Below are positions 8,925-17,190 of a DNA stretch of 64,000 nucleotides, piece by piece; positions within the stretch are counted from its first letter, which is position 1; each line of letters begins with the position of its first letter. Under the pieces are notes generated by a model. That model saw nothing but the letters and a program-made list of their open reading frames with translations. It did no database searches and was not told where the DNA came from. Made by a program: the position numbers and the translations under genes. The stretch comes from Cylindrospermum sp. FACHB-282 (GTDB taxonomy: Bacteria > Cyanobacteriota > Cyanobacteriia > Cyanobacteriales > Nostocaceae), in the NCBI RefSeq assembly GCF_014697195.1, contig NZ_JACJRJ010000017.1, positions 1-64,000 on the forward strand, in the 5' to 3' direction.

Positions 8925-9383
8925 TAGTAGTACCTCTGAAGGGTGAAGTATCAAGTATGTTTTTTATGCTAGTCTTTAGTCCATTTGCCAAGAAACAGCA
9001 AAACTGGAAATGTTGTCTTTACTAATGAATATAGCCTGGCAAATATTTTGTCCGTTTGATAATTGACAGATTCTCGAAAAAGATTACTTGATATAAATAT
9101 TGGGGAACAGTAAGTAAGTATGCAAAAAGAAATCAAGCTATACCAAGTAAAGTAACAAATGCTGAAATTAGCTCGTAGTCAGGGCTTTAGCCCTCTCTAT
9201 CTCCTGTGGTCGGCTAGGCAAACGAGACGCTACGCGGTAAGCGCAGCAATGCCCGTTCGCGGAGCGTTCTGTAGGAAAGGGCTTTACAAAGTAGGGCTGA
9301 AGCCCTTACTACAAACCTTTAATTATTTACGTTGCTCTACTTAACAGGGGAGACGCCTGTTTTACGGTAGAACTTTTAATTAT
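8925..9383. repeat. Repeat-rich intergenic region
   Basis: These 459 bases hold no gene. From about 9170 to 9360 they are built of short palindromes: AGGGCTTTAGCCCT (about 9181), AGGGCTGAAGCCCT (about 9295), a GACGCTACGCG/CGTTCGCGGAGCG pair (about 9227-9266), and AACAGG...CCTGTT near 9345. Such modules are scattered through Nostoc-type genomes. The stretch 8955-9150 is AT-rich and would hold the promoter of the MerA-like gene. Confidence 0.55.
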
Positions 9384-10136
9384 TTACAAGACCTCTTGTT
9401 CTAAAGCTTTCTGCGCTATACGGGTAACATAAATTGTCACGGCGACTGTCGCTATAAAACCCAGAATGCGAATTGCCCATTGTAGGTTGGGGTTGGTAGG
9501 TTGAGTCTCTGTCCCAATCAGCGCTAAATTCCCAGCTAGAGAACCAATGTAAACATACATAATTGTTCCGGGAATCATCCCCACAGAACCAATAAAATAG
9601 TCTTTGAGAGAAACTCCTGTAATGCCAAAAGCGTAGTTTAATAAATTAAACGGAAATATGGGAGAAAGTCGGGTTAACAAGACAATTTTTAATCCTTCTC
9701 TCCCCACAGCTTGGTCAATAGCAGCAAATTTTTTGTTACCTGCAATTTTATTGGCAACCCAACCCCTTGCTAAATAACGTCCTACCAGAAATGCTGCTGT
9801 AGCACCGAGAGTTGCACCAATAAATACATAAACAGAACCCCAAACTACACCAAAAACAACGCCAGACCCTAAAGTGAGAATTGAACCTGGTAAAAAAGCC
9901 ACGGTAGCAATAATATAGATGGCAATAAAGGCGATTGCTCCTGCTGTCCCCAAGCTATCAATCCACTGCAAAGCGTTGCGTAAAATTTCTTGCGGGTTAA
10001 AAGAATTTGGATTTACAGATTCTTGGGCTAGGGCAAAGTTTGTATTTAATAAAAAACTTATGCTAAGTATAAATAGTGTGAAGATACTCAATGGAAAAAA
10101 GTTTCTCAATATTTTGTGAGGAAATTGATTTTTCAT
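9384..10136 (-). CDS. TVP38/TMEM64-family (VTT domain) membrane protein
   Basis: This is a 250-residue integral membrane protein with an N-terminal hydrophobic segment (residues 13-38), several further membrane spans and the family segment GATLGATAAFLVGRYLAR near 110. FPFNLLNYAFGITGVSLKDYF follows near 160, as in the VTT/DedA-like fold. TVP38 proteins are inner-membrane proteins of uncertain transport or lipid-scrambling function. The gene is 55 bases downstream of the glycosyltransferase on the same strand, so the two probably form an operon. This pair is often found together in cyanobacteria and other bacteria. Confidence 0.85.
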   Translation of the reverse strand: MKNQFPHKILRNFFPLSIFTLFILSISFLLNTNFALAQESVNPNSFNPQEILRNALQWIDSLGTAGAIAFIAIYIIATVAFLPGSILTLGSGVVFGVVWGSVYVFIGATLGATAAFLVGRYLARGWVANKIAGNKKFAAIDQAVGREGLKIVLLTRLSPIFPFNLLNYAFGITGVSLKDYFIGSVGMIPGTIMYVYIGSLAGNLALIGTETQPTNPNLQWAIRILGFIATVAVTIYVTRIAQKALEQEVL

Positions 10137-10191
10137 TATTTTTCAGAATAGATTTTTTTTGGATGAAACACGCTTTTAAAACTAGTAATTT

Positions 10192-10887
10192 TTATTGGCG
10201 ATACCAACTACGAATTCGCTCTGGTGAAACACCGAGTAAATATGCAATGATGACTATCTGATTTAGCAGCGTAGTTTGGAAAATGCCTTTTTGCAACCAT
10301 CTCCGGGCTGAGGTAGTGACGGGTACGGGAATTAGGGCAATTTTACTGAGGGTTTTTAACCGCTTTATGAGTTCAAAGTCTTCCATGATGGGCAATTCGG
10401 GAAAATTACCAATTTTGTGAAATACTTCTTTAGTTAAAAAAATTGCTTGGTCACCATAAGGCATTTGCCAAAAATGCGATCGCCATTTTACTCCCCATTC
10501 CACCAACCGCAAACCCCAATGGGATGCATCTATCCGCAAGCTAAAGGCACCAGCCACAATTCCCGGCTGTTGTAGTGTGGTGCGAATCATGACATCAAAA
10601 CCAGTGGGTAAACGGCTATCTCCATGGAGAAACAGCAGAACAGCACCCTTTGCAGCTAAAGCCCCGGCGTTCATTTGTCCAGCACGACCGGGAGATGAAG
10701 AGATAACTTTTACACCTAAACCTTGAGCAATTTCTACCGTACCATCTTGGGAGCCGCCATCAACTACAATTATTTCTATATTAGTGCTGGGTTGGGTGGA
10801 GGCGATCGCATTTTTGAGATTCTCCGCTTCATTGAGTGTGGGAATAATAATCGAAATTGTCCCAGCATCAAGATTCTGATTCATCAT
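10192..10887 (-). CDS. TIGR04283-type family 2 glycosyltransferase (arsenosugar-associated)
   Basis: This 231-residue GT-A fold glycosyltransferase has IIIPTLNEAENLKNAIAS at the start, VVDGGSQDGT as the nucleotide-sugar segment, and a DxD-like LFLHGDSRLP near 90. MEDFELIKRLK near 165 fits the acceptor region. The length and the HGDSRLP and MEDFE segments match the TIGR04283 group, which was named for genomic linkage to arsenosugar synthesis. No arsM or arsS gene lies in this window, so that role is not established here. Two consecutive ATG codons begin the frame. The protein is probably peripheral at the membrane and acts with the VTT protein after it. Confidence 0.85.
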   Translation of the reverse strand: MMNQNLDAGTISIIIPTLNEAENLKNAIASTQPSTNIEIIVVDGGSQDGTVEIAQGLGVKVISSSPGRAGQMNAGALAAKGAVLLFLHGDSRLPTGFDVMIRTTLQQPGIVAGAFSLRIDASHWGLRLVEWGVKWRSHFWQMPYGDQAIFLTKEVFHKIGNFPELPIMEDFELIKRLKTLSKIALIPVPVTTSARRWLQKGIFQTTLLNQIVIIAYLLGVSPERIRSWYRQ

Positions 10888-10943
10888 GTCTGAGGTTGCT
10901 TTTCTGGCTGGTTAGGCAATGAACACTCTACCATTACCTTAAT

Positions 10944-11122
10944 AGGACTTACGCAACTGGCATGGCTTTGTAGGGTGCGTCAGACTCGATAATTCGGTAA
11001 CAATCAACAGATTTTCCATATCTGAGACACCCTACAAGATAGATTCTCGATAATTCGGTAACAATCAACAGATTTTCCCTATCTGAGGCACCCTACAAGA
11101 TAGATTGAGTGTGACACGCAGC
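10944..11122. repeat. Dispersed repeat, copy 1, with internal duplication
   Basis: It begins AGGACTTACGCAACTGGCAT, continues TTTGTAGGGTGCGTCAGACT and ends TTGAGTGTGACACGCAGCT. Copy 2 at 15001-15120 has the same beginning and end. Here the central unit (TCGATAATTCGGTAACAATC through CACCCTACAAGATAGATT) is present twice in tandem, while copy 2 has it once. The inner arms TGTAGGGTGCGTCAGA and their complement make a hairpin in copy 2; this copy has mismatches in the right arms. Confidence 0.85.
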
Positions 11123-11123
11123 T

Positions 11124-11176
11124 ATAGAAGAAAGTCAACAACGCTGGGGTACTGTCGTCCGACCTATTTTGATGAT
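11124..11176 (+). pseudogene. Remnant of a paralogue of the 13050-13556 membrane protein gene
   Basis: The plus strand reads IEESQQRWGTVVRPILM, which aligns without gaps to IEEYQERWGTVGRPILI in the protein encoded at 13050-13556. The DNA is also similar, with runs such as ACGCTGGGG and ACCTATTTTGAT. The similarity starts at the right end of repeat copy 1 and stops at the 3' end of the amine oxidase gene. It is a short gene fossil beside a repeat, not an expressed gene. Confidence 0.65.
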
Positions 11177-11180
11177 AAAT

Positions 11181-12848
11181 TTATTCATCCGTAAAATCAT
11201 CACCCAAACGCTGTTGTCTATTCATCCTACGATTTCTGAATACTGGATTATTAGTAATTGGCTGTTCCTGTTGAGTGGGAATATTTACACCCAAATCTTT
11301 GAGAATTCTTTTAGCTGCAACTTCACCTGTTCGACAGCCACCTTCCATATACCCTTGGAAGGATAAAGAGCAGTGTTCACCAGCAAAAAATATATTACCC
11401 ACACGTTGTTGCTCAGATCCAGCTAGCCTCGTCCATTGTCCTACTAAATAGCAAGCATAGGCGCCGCGTGTGTATTCTTCCCCCGGCCAATAGGCAGTGG
11501 TAGCTTGACGATACACATTTCTAATTCCAGGGAAAATCCGATCTAATTGTGGTAGAAATCTTTTGGTATAGTCTGCCGAATTGCGGCCTAATAATAAACC
11601 ATTTTGACCGCCGCTAAAATTAGTAATTAGACCTTTAGAAGCAGTTTGGTAACGGCTAGGTTCCCAGGTAGTTTGAAAGCCTGTATCAGTAAATGTTGAG
11701 CCATTTGAGCCATATTGATTGCGCCACAGTCTTTTTTCATAAGATGTGATTAATTTTGCGTTGGTTCCATATCCCAGTTCTGCAATTGCATTTCGTTTAA
11801 CTGGTGGTAAATAGATATTCAGCGCCACTAAACGCAACGTGCTAAAAGGCAAAGTCAGCAAAATTCTCTCATAAGTACGAACAAAAGCTCTACCTCCAGA
11901 TCGTAAACTAACTCGGTAGCGACCATCTGAACTGCTATTAATAGCTTCTAATTGTGTGTTGATTTCAATATTATTTGCCAAAGATTGTGCTAGTAGCTTG
12001 GGTACTTGGTCGTTGCCACCAACAATTGTATAACGTTCATCACTTTCTCCAAACACTGTAAATTGATCAGTCTCAGTACCAATCAACAATAGGAGATTCA
12101 GAGATGATTGTTCTTCCGGTTCTCGACCATATTCGGCAGTGTAAGCCACCCTTAGCATTTCCCGCAGAATCGGATTAATTTGCACCAAGTCTAAATATTG
12201 TGCAATCGAGGTATTATCTAAAGCAAATGCTGCCTGACTATAAGAGCGATAGGTTATAGAGTCATCCCCAATATAACCTAAATCTTGCTCAATTCTTTGT
12301 GCTAAAGGGGTGAAGTAATTAATAATTTCTGTTTCCGAAATTTGGCGTCCTTGAAAGTACCATATTTCTGGTGTTAGTCCCTGATCAGTAGCTAACACAT
12401 CCACTACTGTTAAACCAAGTTTTTTTGCCAGTCTTCGCAAACGGCTATGTCCTGTATCGATGAATTCTCCACCCAACTCCACAGTGTTGGAAGTACCCAA
12501 GGCGTTTTTCAAACTCAGCATCCTACCACCGATACGCTTCCTAGCCTCGATAATGTCTACAGGAACCCCTGCTTGGCGCAGGTTATAAGCCGCAGTCAAT
12601 CCAGCAATTCCCGCACCAACTACAAGTACCTTAGAAACTGAGCCATAAGCGGCTGTATCACGTCCACCATGCCAGGTAGTGGTGGCCACAGCACTTGCTA
12701 ATCCTAAACCCCCATAGATTAAACGACGACGAGTGGTTCTGTGTTGTAAAATGTCAACTAACTCATCGGTGGGAATACCAGTTTTTACCGATTCTCTAGC
12801 AATTGCATAAGCCCGTCGCAACGATTTCATTAGTGGAGACCTAGCCAT
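11181..12848 (-). CDS. FAD-dependent amine oxidase (flavin monoamine oxidase family), possible Tat substrate
   Basis: This 555-residue protein has the dinucleotide-binding motif VLVVGAGIAGLTAAYNL at about 73-90, ending in EARKRIGGRM, and a C-terminal FAD-contact segment FAGEHCSLSFQGYMEGG near 505-520. That places it with flavin monoamine and L-amino acid oxidases, which oxidise an amine or amino acid with release of ammonia and hydrogen peroxide. Before the Rossmann fold lies TTRRRLIYGGLGLASA (about 38-53), an arginine pair followed by a hydrophobic stretch. This suggests Tat export, though it sits farther from the start than usual. The substrate cannot be told. It is divergent from the 13050 gene. 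Confidence 0.85.
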   Translation of the reverse strand: MARSPLMKSLRRAYAIARESVKTGIPTDELVDILQHRTTRRRLIYGGLGLASAVATTTWHGGRDTAAYGSVSKVLVVGAGIAGLTAAYNLRQAGVPVDIIEARKRIGGRMLSLKNALGTSNTVELGGEFIDTGHSRLRRLAKKLGLTVVDVLATDQGLTPEIWYFQGRQISETEIINYFTPLAQRIEQDLGYIGDDSITYRSYSQAAFALDNTSIAQYLDLVQINPILREMLRVAYTAEYGREPEEQSSLNLLLLIGTETDQFTVFGESDERYTIVGGNDQVPKLLAQSLANNIEINTQLEAINSSSDGRYRVSLRSGGRAFVRTYERILLTLPFSTLRLVALNIYLPPVKRNAIAELGYGTNAKLITSYEKRLWRNQYGSNGSTFTDTGFQTTWEPSRYQTASKGLITNFSGGQNGLLLGRNSADYTKRFLPQLDRIFPGIRNVYRQATTAYWPGEEYTRGAYACYLVGQWTRLAGSEQQRVGNIFFAGEHCSLSFQGYMEGGCRTGEVAAKRILKDLGVNIPTQQEQPITNNPVFRNRRMNRQQRLGDDFTDE

Positions 12849-13049
12849 TTAGCGAACCTCTCTCTACGGGGCAAGTATTAACACATTATCTTCTCACAAA
12901 AATTAAGTGTAAATTTTAGTATAAGTAAGATTAATGGATACGCAGTGTTACTAAAATAGTATTTTGTATCATGGCTAAATATTTCCCGCTTGATTGAGAG
13001 CGAAAATATATGAAATAAAAGCCTGAAATCCTGATTTAGCGAGGTTGTA

Positions 13050-13556
13050 ATGAAAATTTTGACCCTAACTGACAAAAAATTGGTAATGAAGCACCAGCCA
13101 ACGAAAATAAGGACTTTGTGGTTAGGAGCGTTGTTATTTGTTTTCGTAATTTATCAATTGAGTCTTTATCTATATAAAGTATTTTTTATCCCGGCTTTCC
13201 TAAGTCAACAAAGATGGGATACAAATTTGATTTACGGTGTATTTTTAATTTTTTTAATGGCTTTGGCAATTTCTGAATTGTCAACTCCTGCGGTTACTTG
13301 TAATTTCTATAAGAATATTAATCAGGTAGTTATAGAGTACAAAGGTTTACGCACCAGCAAAGTTATAGAGTACTCATTTGCCGATATTCTGCGTGCTGAC
13401 ATCGAAGAATATCAAGAACGCTGGGGGACTGTCGGCAGACCTATTTTGATTTTGAAATCTCAAAAGACTATCCCCATTCACAAAGATTATATCAATGCTC
13501 AAGATGTTCGACATGATATCTATACTATCAATAATTTTATTGAGGCGTATAAGTAA
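13050..13556 (+). CDS. Two-span membrane protein with a PH-like domain, unknown function
   Basis: This is a 168-residue protein from ATG 13050; an in-frame ATG at 13086 is an alternative start. Two hydrophobic spans (about residues 24-50 and 62-80) are followed by a beta-rich soluble part with ILKSQKTIPIHKDYI and a C-terminal helix. This arrangement resembles small bacterial PH-like membrane proteins of unknown role. A decayed fragment of a paralogue lies at 11124-11176. It is flanked by unrelated genes, and no operon is apparent. Confidence 0.6.
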   Translation: MKILTLTDKKLVMKHQPTKIRTLWLGALLFVFVIYQLSLYLYKVFFIPAFLSQQRWDTNLIYGVFLIFLMALAISELSTPAVTCNFYKNINQVVIEYKGLRTSKVIEYSFADILRADIEEYQERWGTVGRPILILKSQKTIPIHKDYINAQDVRHDIYTINNFIEAYK

Positions 13557-13709
13557 TCAATCCGGTGGGTTAGAAATGCACCCTACATAAGTGCTTTTTA
13601 GATATAGTGAAGCTAATTTTTTAGCTAATCAGCGGTGACTTGATTCAAAATTATTAGTAATCTTTATTTTAGCAGTAAGCTATTTGAGGACGTTTTTCAT
13701 AAATTTACT

Positions 13710-14945
13710 ATGGCAACTATTAACGACAACTACCTGAAGCTAAAAGCCGGTTATCTGTTTCCCGAAATTGGGCGTCGGGTGAATGCCTTTGCACAAGCCA
13801 ATCCTGATGCTAAAATCATTAGGCTGGGTATTGGTGACGTCACAGAACCTTTGCCAGAGGCTTGCCGTACAGCTATGATTAAAGCTGTGGAAGAAATGGG
13901 CGATCGCACAACTTTCAAAGGATACGGCCCAGAGCAAGGTTACGGCTGGTTACGGGAGAGAATCGCCGCACACGATTTCCAAGCACGGGGAGCAGCCGTT
14001 GACGCTGATGAAATCTTCATTTCCGACGGTTCCAAGTGTGATAACGGCAATATTCTTGATATATTTGGTCATGATAATGCGATCGCAGTTACCGACCCAG
14101 TTTATCCCGTGTATGTTGACACCAACGTCATGGCGGGAAACACCGGGATAGCTAACGATAAAGGCGAATTTGACGGTTTAGTTTATCTCCCTGTCACCGC
14201 TGAAAACAACTTCACCGCCGAAATTCCCTCCCAAAAAGTTGACTTAATCTATCTCTGCTTCCCCAACAACCCCACTGGCGCCACCGCCACCAAAGAACAC
14301 CTAAAAGCTTGGGTAGATTACGCAAAAGCCAACGGTTCAATCATCTTTTTTGACGCTGCTTACGAAGCTTATATCACCGATTCTTCCCTTCCCCACTCGA
14401 TTTACGAGATTGAAGGTGCAAGAGATTGTGCGATCGAATTTCGCTCCTTCTCCAAAAATGCAGGCTTTACCGGTACCCGCTGCGCCTTAAGCGTCGTTCC
14501 CAAAACACTCACTGCTAAAGCCGCCGATGGTTCCGATGTGGAACTGTGGAAGCTCTGGAACCGCCGCCAGTCCACCAAATTTAACGGCGTGTCTTATATC
14601 GTGCAACGGGGTGCTGAGGCGGTTTACTCCGAGGAAGGACAAGCGCAAATCAAAGCTTTAGTTAGCTTCTATCTAGAAAACGCCAAAATTATTCGAGAGC
14701 AATTAACAGCCGCCGGTTTGTCAGTTTATGGTGGCGTAAATGCGCCTTACGTTTGGGTAAAAACTCCCCATGGTTTATCCAGTTGGGAATTTTTCGATAA
14801 ATTACTGCAAACGGTAAATGTTGTGGGAACTCCCGGTTCTGGTTTTGGTGCTGCGGGTGAAGGTTACTTCCGCATCTCTGCATTTAACAGCCGGGAAAAT
14901 GTCGAAGAAGCAATGAAGCGCATCACCGAAAAGTTTAAGGTTTAG
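13710..14945 (+). CDS. dapL: LL-diaminopimelate aminotransferase
   Basis: This 411-residue PLP-dependent class I/II aminotransferase converts tetrahydrodipicolinate directly to LL-diaminopimelate, the route used by cyanobacteria and plants for lysine and cell-wall synthesis. The characteristic start [32 protein letters not shown] and [12 protein letters not shown] are present. CFPNNPTGA near 190 and the PLP-lysine segment [12 protein letters not shown] near 250 complete the signature, and the length is normal for DapL. It is followed by a terminator-like hairpin, so it is likely monocistronic. The protein is cytosolic. Confidence 0.97.
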   Translation: MATINDNYLKLKAGYLFPEIGRRVNAFAQANPDAKIIRLGIGDVTEPLPEACRTAMIKAVEEMGDRTTFKGYGPEQGYGWLRERIAAHDFQARGAAVDADEIFISDGSKCDNGNILDIFGHDNAIAVTDPVYPVYVDTNVMAGNTGIANDKGEFDGLVYLPVTAENNFTAEIPSQKVDLIYLCFPNNPTGATATKEHLKAWVDYAKANGSIIFFDAAYEAYITDSSLPHSIYEIEGARDCAIEFRSFSKNAGFTGTRCALSVVPKTLTAKAADGSDVELWKLWNRRQSTKFNGVSYIVQRGAEAVYSEEGQAQIKALVSFYLENAKIIREQLTAAGLSVYGGVNAPYVWVKTPHGLSSWEFFDKLLQTVNVVGTPGSGFGAAGEGYFRISAFNSRENVEEAMKRITEKFKV

Positions 14946-14959
14946 GTTTAGTAAGTTTT

Positions 14960-14986
14960 GGTGGGCATTGCCCACCCTACTTTTTG
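14960..14986 (+). terminator. Intrinsic terminator after dapL
   Basis: The perfect stem GGTGGGC-AAT-GCCCACC-type palindrome (14960-14976) lies 15 bases after the dapL stop and is followed by CTACTTTTTG. Stem plus T-run is the form of a rho-independent terminator. Confidence 0.7.
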
Positions 14987-15000
14987 TTAGACTTAATCTC

Positions 15001-15120
15001 AGGACTTAGGCAACTGGCATGGCTTTGTAGGGTGCGTCAGACTCGATAATTCGGTAATTCTCAACAGATTTTCGATATCTGACGCACCCTACAATCTTAT
15101 ATTGAGTGTGACACGCAGCT
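15001..15120. repeat. Dispersed repeat, copy 2 (hairpin-forming)
   Basis: The left part is nearly identical to copy 1 at 10944, with one change (AGGACTTAGGCAACTGGCAT), and the right end GAGTGTGACACGCAGCT is the same. A perfect 16-base inverted repeat pairs TGTAGGGTGCGTCAGA (15026-15041) with its complement (15078-15093) around a 36-base loop. The element lies directly before a Uma2 gene and may carry or displace its promoter. Confidence 0.85.
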
Positions 15121-15153
15121 TTGGTACTAAATCTATCAAAAATAAAAATTGCT

Positions 15154-15798
15154 ATGAGTGTAGCTATCCCCATCTTCAAACCCGTTAGCCAGATGCAACT
15201 AACACCCGGTAGTACAGTTACCATTCCAAATGTTACCTGGGAAGAATTTGAATCTATTTTACAAGAACTGGGAGATAAAAGAGCTTCACGAATTGCCTAT
15301 AATCAGGGTAATTTAGAGATTATGGTTCCTTTACCTGAGCATGAAATTTCTAAAGATTTAATTTCTGATATTGTCAAAATATTGCTGAAGGCGAAAAAGA
15401 TTAAATATCAACCTTTTGGTTCAACAACTTTTAAACGACAAGGTACAGCAGGAGTTGAGCCAGATGCTTGCTTTTATATTCAAAATTATCAACAAATGAT
15501 CGGACGTAGGCGTTTACAACCTGATGATCCACCGCCAGACTTAGCAATAGAAATTGATGTCACATCAAAAACAACTCTTGATGCTTATGAAGCTATTGGA
15601 GTTACCGAATTATGGATATATGATAGTGGTAAGCTTTCTCTTTATTTGTTAAAAAATGGCAAATATATCAAATCTGAACAAAGTCCCTATTTTGAGAATA
15701 TAGCTATTACTCAGATTATCCCTGCTGCTATCGAACGTAGTTGGCAAGTAGGAAGTTTTCAAGCTTTAGAAGAATTTGCTGCAATGATTGCACAGTAA
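15154..15798 (+). CDS. Uma2-family (DUF820) putative restriction-fold protein, first of five
   Basis: This 214-residue protein from ATG 15154 (a TTG at 15121 would add 11 residues) shows the PD-(D/E)XK-like Uma2 pattern. TWEEFESILQEL leads into RIAYNQGNLEIMVPLPEHE, then GVEPDACFYIQN and PDLAIEIDVTSKT, where the acidic residues of the nuclease-like fold lie, ending with GVTELWIYD. The biochemical activity of Uma2 proteins is not proven; cyanobacteria carry tens of copies. The next Uma2 gene begins 19 bases downstream, so the two are probably co-transcribed. Confidence 0.85.
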   Translation: MSVAIPIFKPVSQMQLTPGSTVTIPNVTWEEFESILQELGDKRASRIAYNQGNLEIMVPLPEHEISKDLISDIVKILLKAKKIKYQPFGSTTFKRQGTAGVEPDACFYIQNYQQMIGRRRLQPDDPPPDLAIEIDVTSKTTLDAYEAIGVTELWIYDSGKLSLYLLKNGKYIKSEQSPYFENIAITQIIPAAIERSWQVGSFQALEEFAAMIAQ

Positions 15799-15817
15799 TT
15801 AGAGATTAACAACTTAT

Positions 15818-16426
15818 ATGGTATTACTTCAAGAATTATCTGAACTTTTACAAGCAAAAGATCCAGAAGAACGACAAACAATCACCGGTGTCAGTTGGGA
15901 GAGTTATGAAGCTTTACTCAATGATTTAGGTGACAGTCTGCAATATAGAGTCACATATTTAGATGGAGTGATAGAACTAGTGTCACCAAATTACCGACAT
16001 GAAAAGGATAAAAAACGCATTGGTTCTTTACTCGAAATTTACTTTCAAGAAAAACGCATCCGTTATTTTCCTCTAGGTTCTAAAACTTTCCGCAAACAAT
16101 CAAAAAAAGGTGGTGTAGAACCAGATGAATCTTACTGCATAGGTACAGAAAAAGAATTTCCTGATTTAGCAATTGAGGTAATTATCACAAGTGGGGGAAT
16201 TGATAAATTAGAAGTTTATCAAAGATTAGGCGTCAAGGAAGTTTGGTTTTTCCAAAATAATCAATTTAAAATTCACCATCTGCGCGGTGAAAGTTACGAA
16301 CAAGTTACCAAAAGTGAGTTATTACCAAATTTAGATTTAACAATGTTAGCGCAATATACAATTGCAGAAGATCCGTTAGATGCGGCGTTAGAGTTTCGGG
16401 AGAAAATTAGAGATATGTTAGGTTAA
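15818..16426 (+). CDS. Uma2-family (DUF820) protein, second of five
   Basis: This 202-residue Uma2 protein starts at ATG 15818, 19 bases after the preceding Uma2 gene. The order of motifs is the same: SWESYEALLNDL, RVTYLDGVIELVSPNYRHE, KGGVEPDESYCIG, PDLAIEVIITSGG and GVKEVWFFQNN. The two proteins are diverged relatives rather than a recent duplication. It converges on the RloB-like gene across a 149-base gap. Confidence 0.85.
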   Translation: MVLLQELSELLQAKDPEERQTITGVSWESYEALLNDLGDSLQYRVTYLDGVIELVSPNYRHEKDKKRIGSLLEIYFQEKRIRYFPLGSKTFRKQSKKGGVEPDESYCIGTEKEFPDLAIEVIITSGGIDKLEVYQRLGVKEVWFFQNNQFKIHHLRGESYEQVTKSELLPNLDLTMLAQYTIAEDPLDAALEFREKIRDMLG

Positions 16427-16575
16427 ATTGTAAACAGATAAACCAGGGCTAATAACTAAATTCCGTTAAAACAGACTAGAAATTTCTTTTAGTCGTCTTT
16501 AGACAACTTTCGCTATTAGACTCAGAATTCATTCTGAGGCGGTATGAGAATGAAATAGCCCTGACAGATTAAAGA

Positions 16576-17190
16576 TTACCGAATAAATTTATTTAACGCC
16601 TCAACTAACAAATGTACTGTAGTTGAAGGATTATCACTTTCTGGATTACAAGGGTTATATTGCTTGAGAAGATTTTTAGCGTGTTTGATAGCCGTAGATT
16701 GTCGATTTTCTATCTCTTCATAAATTGAATCACTATTTTTCTTATATTTCTTTTTCAGCAAATTATCTAACTTATCAATATAATCCTTGCGAGGAAGTCC
16801 AGTATTTAGAAATTCAAAATGCAATACATACCATAATTCAAATGCTTCATTAGAATAAGCAACTTTAAATCCTTCCCTTTCAGCATTTGCAATAGCATTG
16901 TTAAAATCTTGCTTCGGCCAATCATCTCTATCAAATACACACCAAACCTGATCATAATCTTCTTGAGCTTTTAATGCTTTCGCTTCTTGCACTAACTTAC
17001 TTGGATTATATCCAACTCCTTCAACCTGAATTTCCTTAACAGTCGTGGAAGCGCGAAAGTTTCTAAAGTAATTTGGCTCAGTTTTTGCACCTTCACAAAC
17101 AATTAAAAATATTTGCCTTAACTCCCTTGTTTCGACTTTTCTATCAGAATATCCACGAGATGGCGTTCTCCCTTCACTTTTTCTAGGCAT
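16576..17190 (-). CDS. RloB-like protein (TOPRIM-type fold), partner of the adjacent ATPase
   Basis: This 204-residue protein starts at ATG 17190, inside the last codons of the upstream ATPase gene (8-base overlap); GTG 17199 is a less likely start. It has the RloB pattern: IFLIVCEGAKTEPNYF carries the conserved Glu, WCVFDRDDWP has the acidic DxD-type motif of TOPRIM-like folds, and NEAFELWYVLHF is typical of the family. RloA/RloB pairs were first noticed within type I restriction loci, and the equivalent pair AbiLi/AbiLii is reported as phage abortive infection. By inference RloB is the nuclease-like effector controlled by the ATPase. No restriction genes are adjacent. Confidence 0.85.
   Translation of the reverse strand: MPRKSEGRTPSRGYSDRKVETRELRQIFLIVCEGAKTEPNYFRNFRASTTVKEIQVEGVGYNPSKLVQEAKALKAQEDYDQVWCVFDRDDWPKQDFNNAIANAEREGFKVAYSNEAFELWYVLHFEFLNTGLPRKDYIDKLDNLLKKKYKKNSDSIYEEIENRQSTAIKHAKNLLKQYNPCNPESDNPSTTVHLLVEALNKFIR

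Noticed and set aside
9159-9344. 61-residue frame in the repeat region
   Set aside because: Composed of palindromic intergenic repeats; no coding character.
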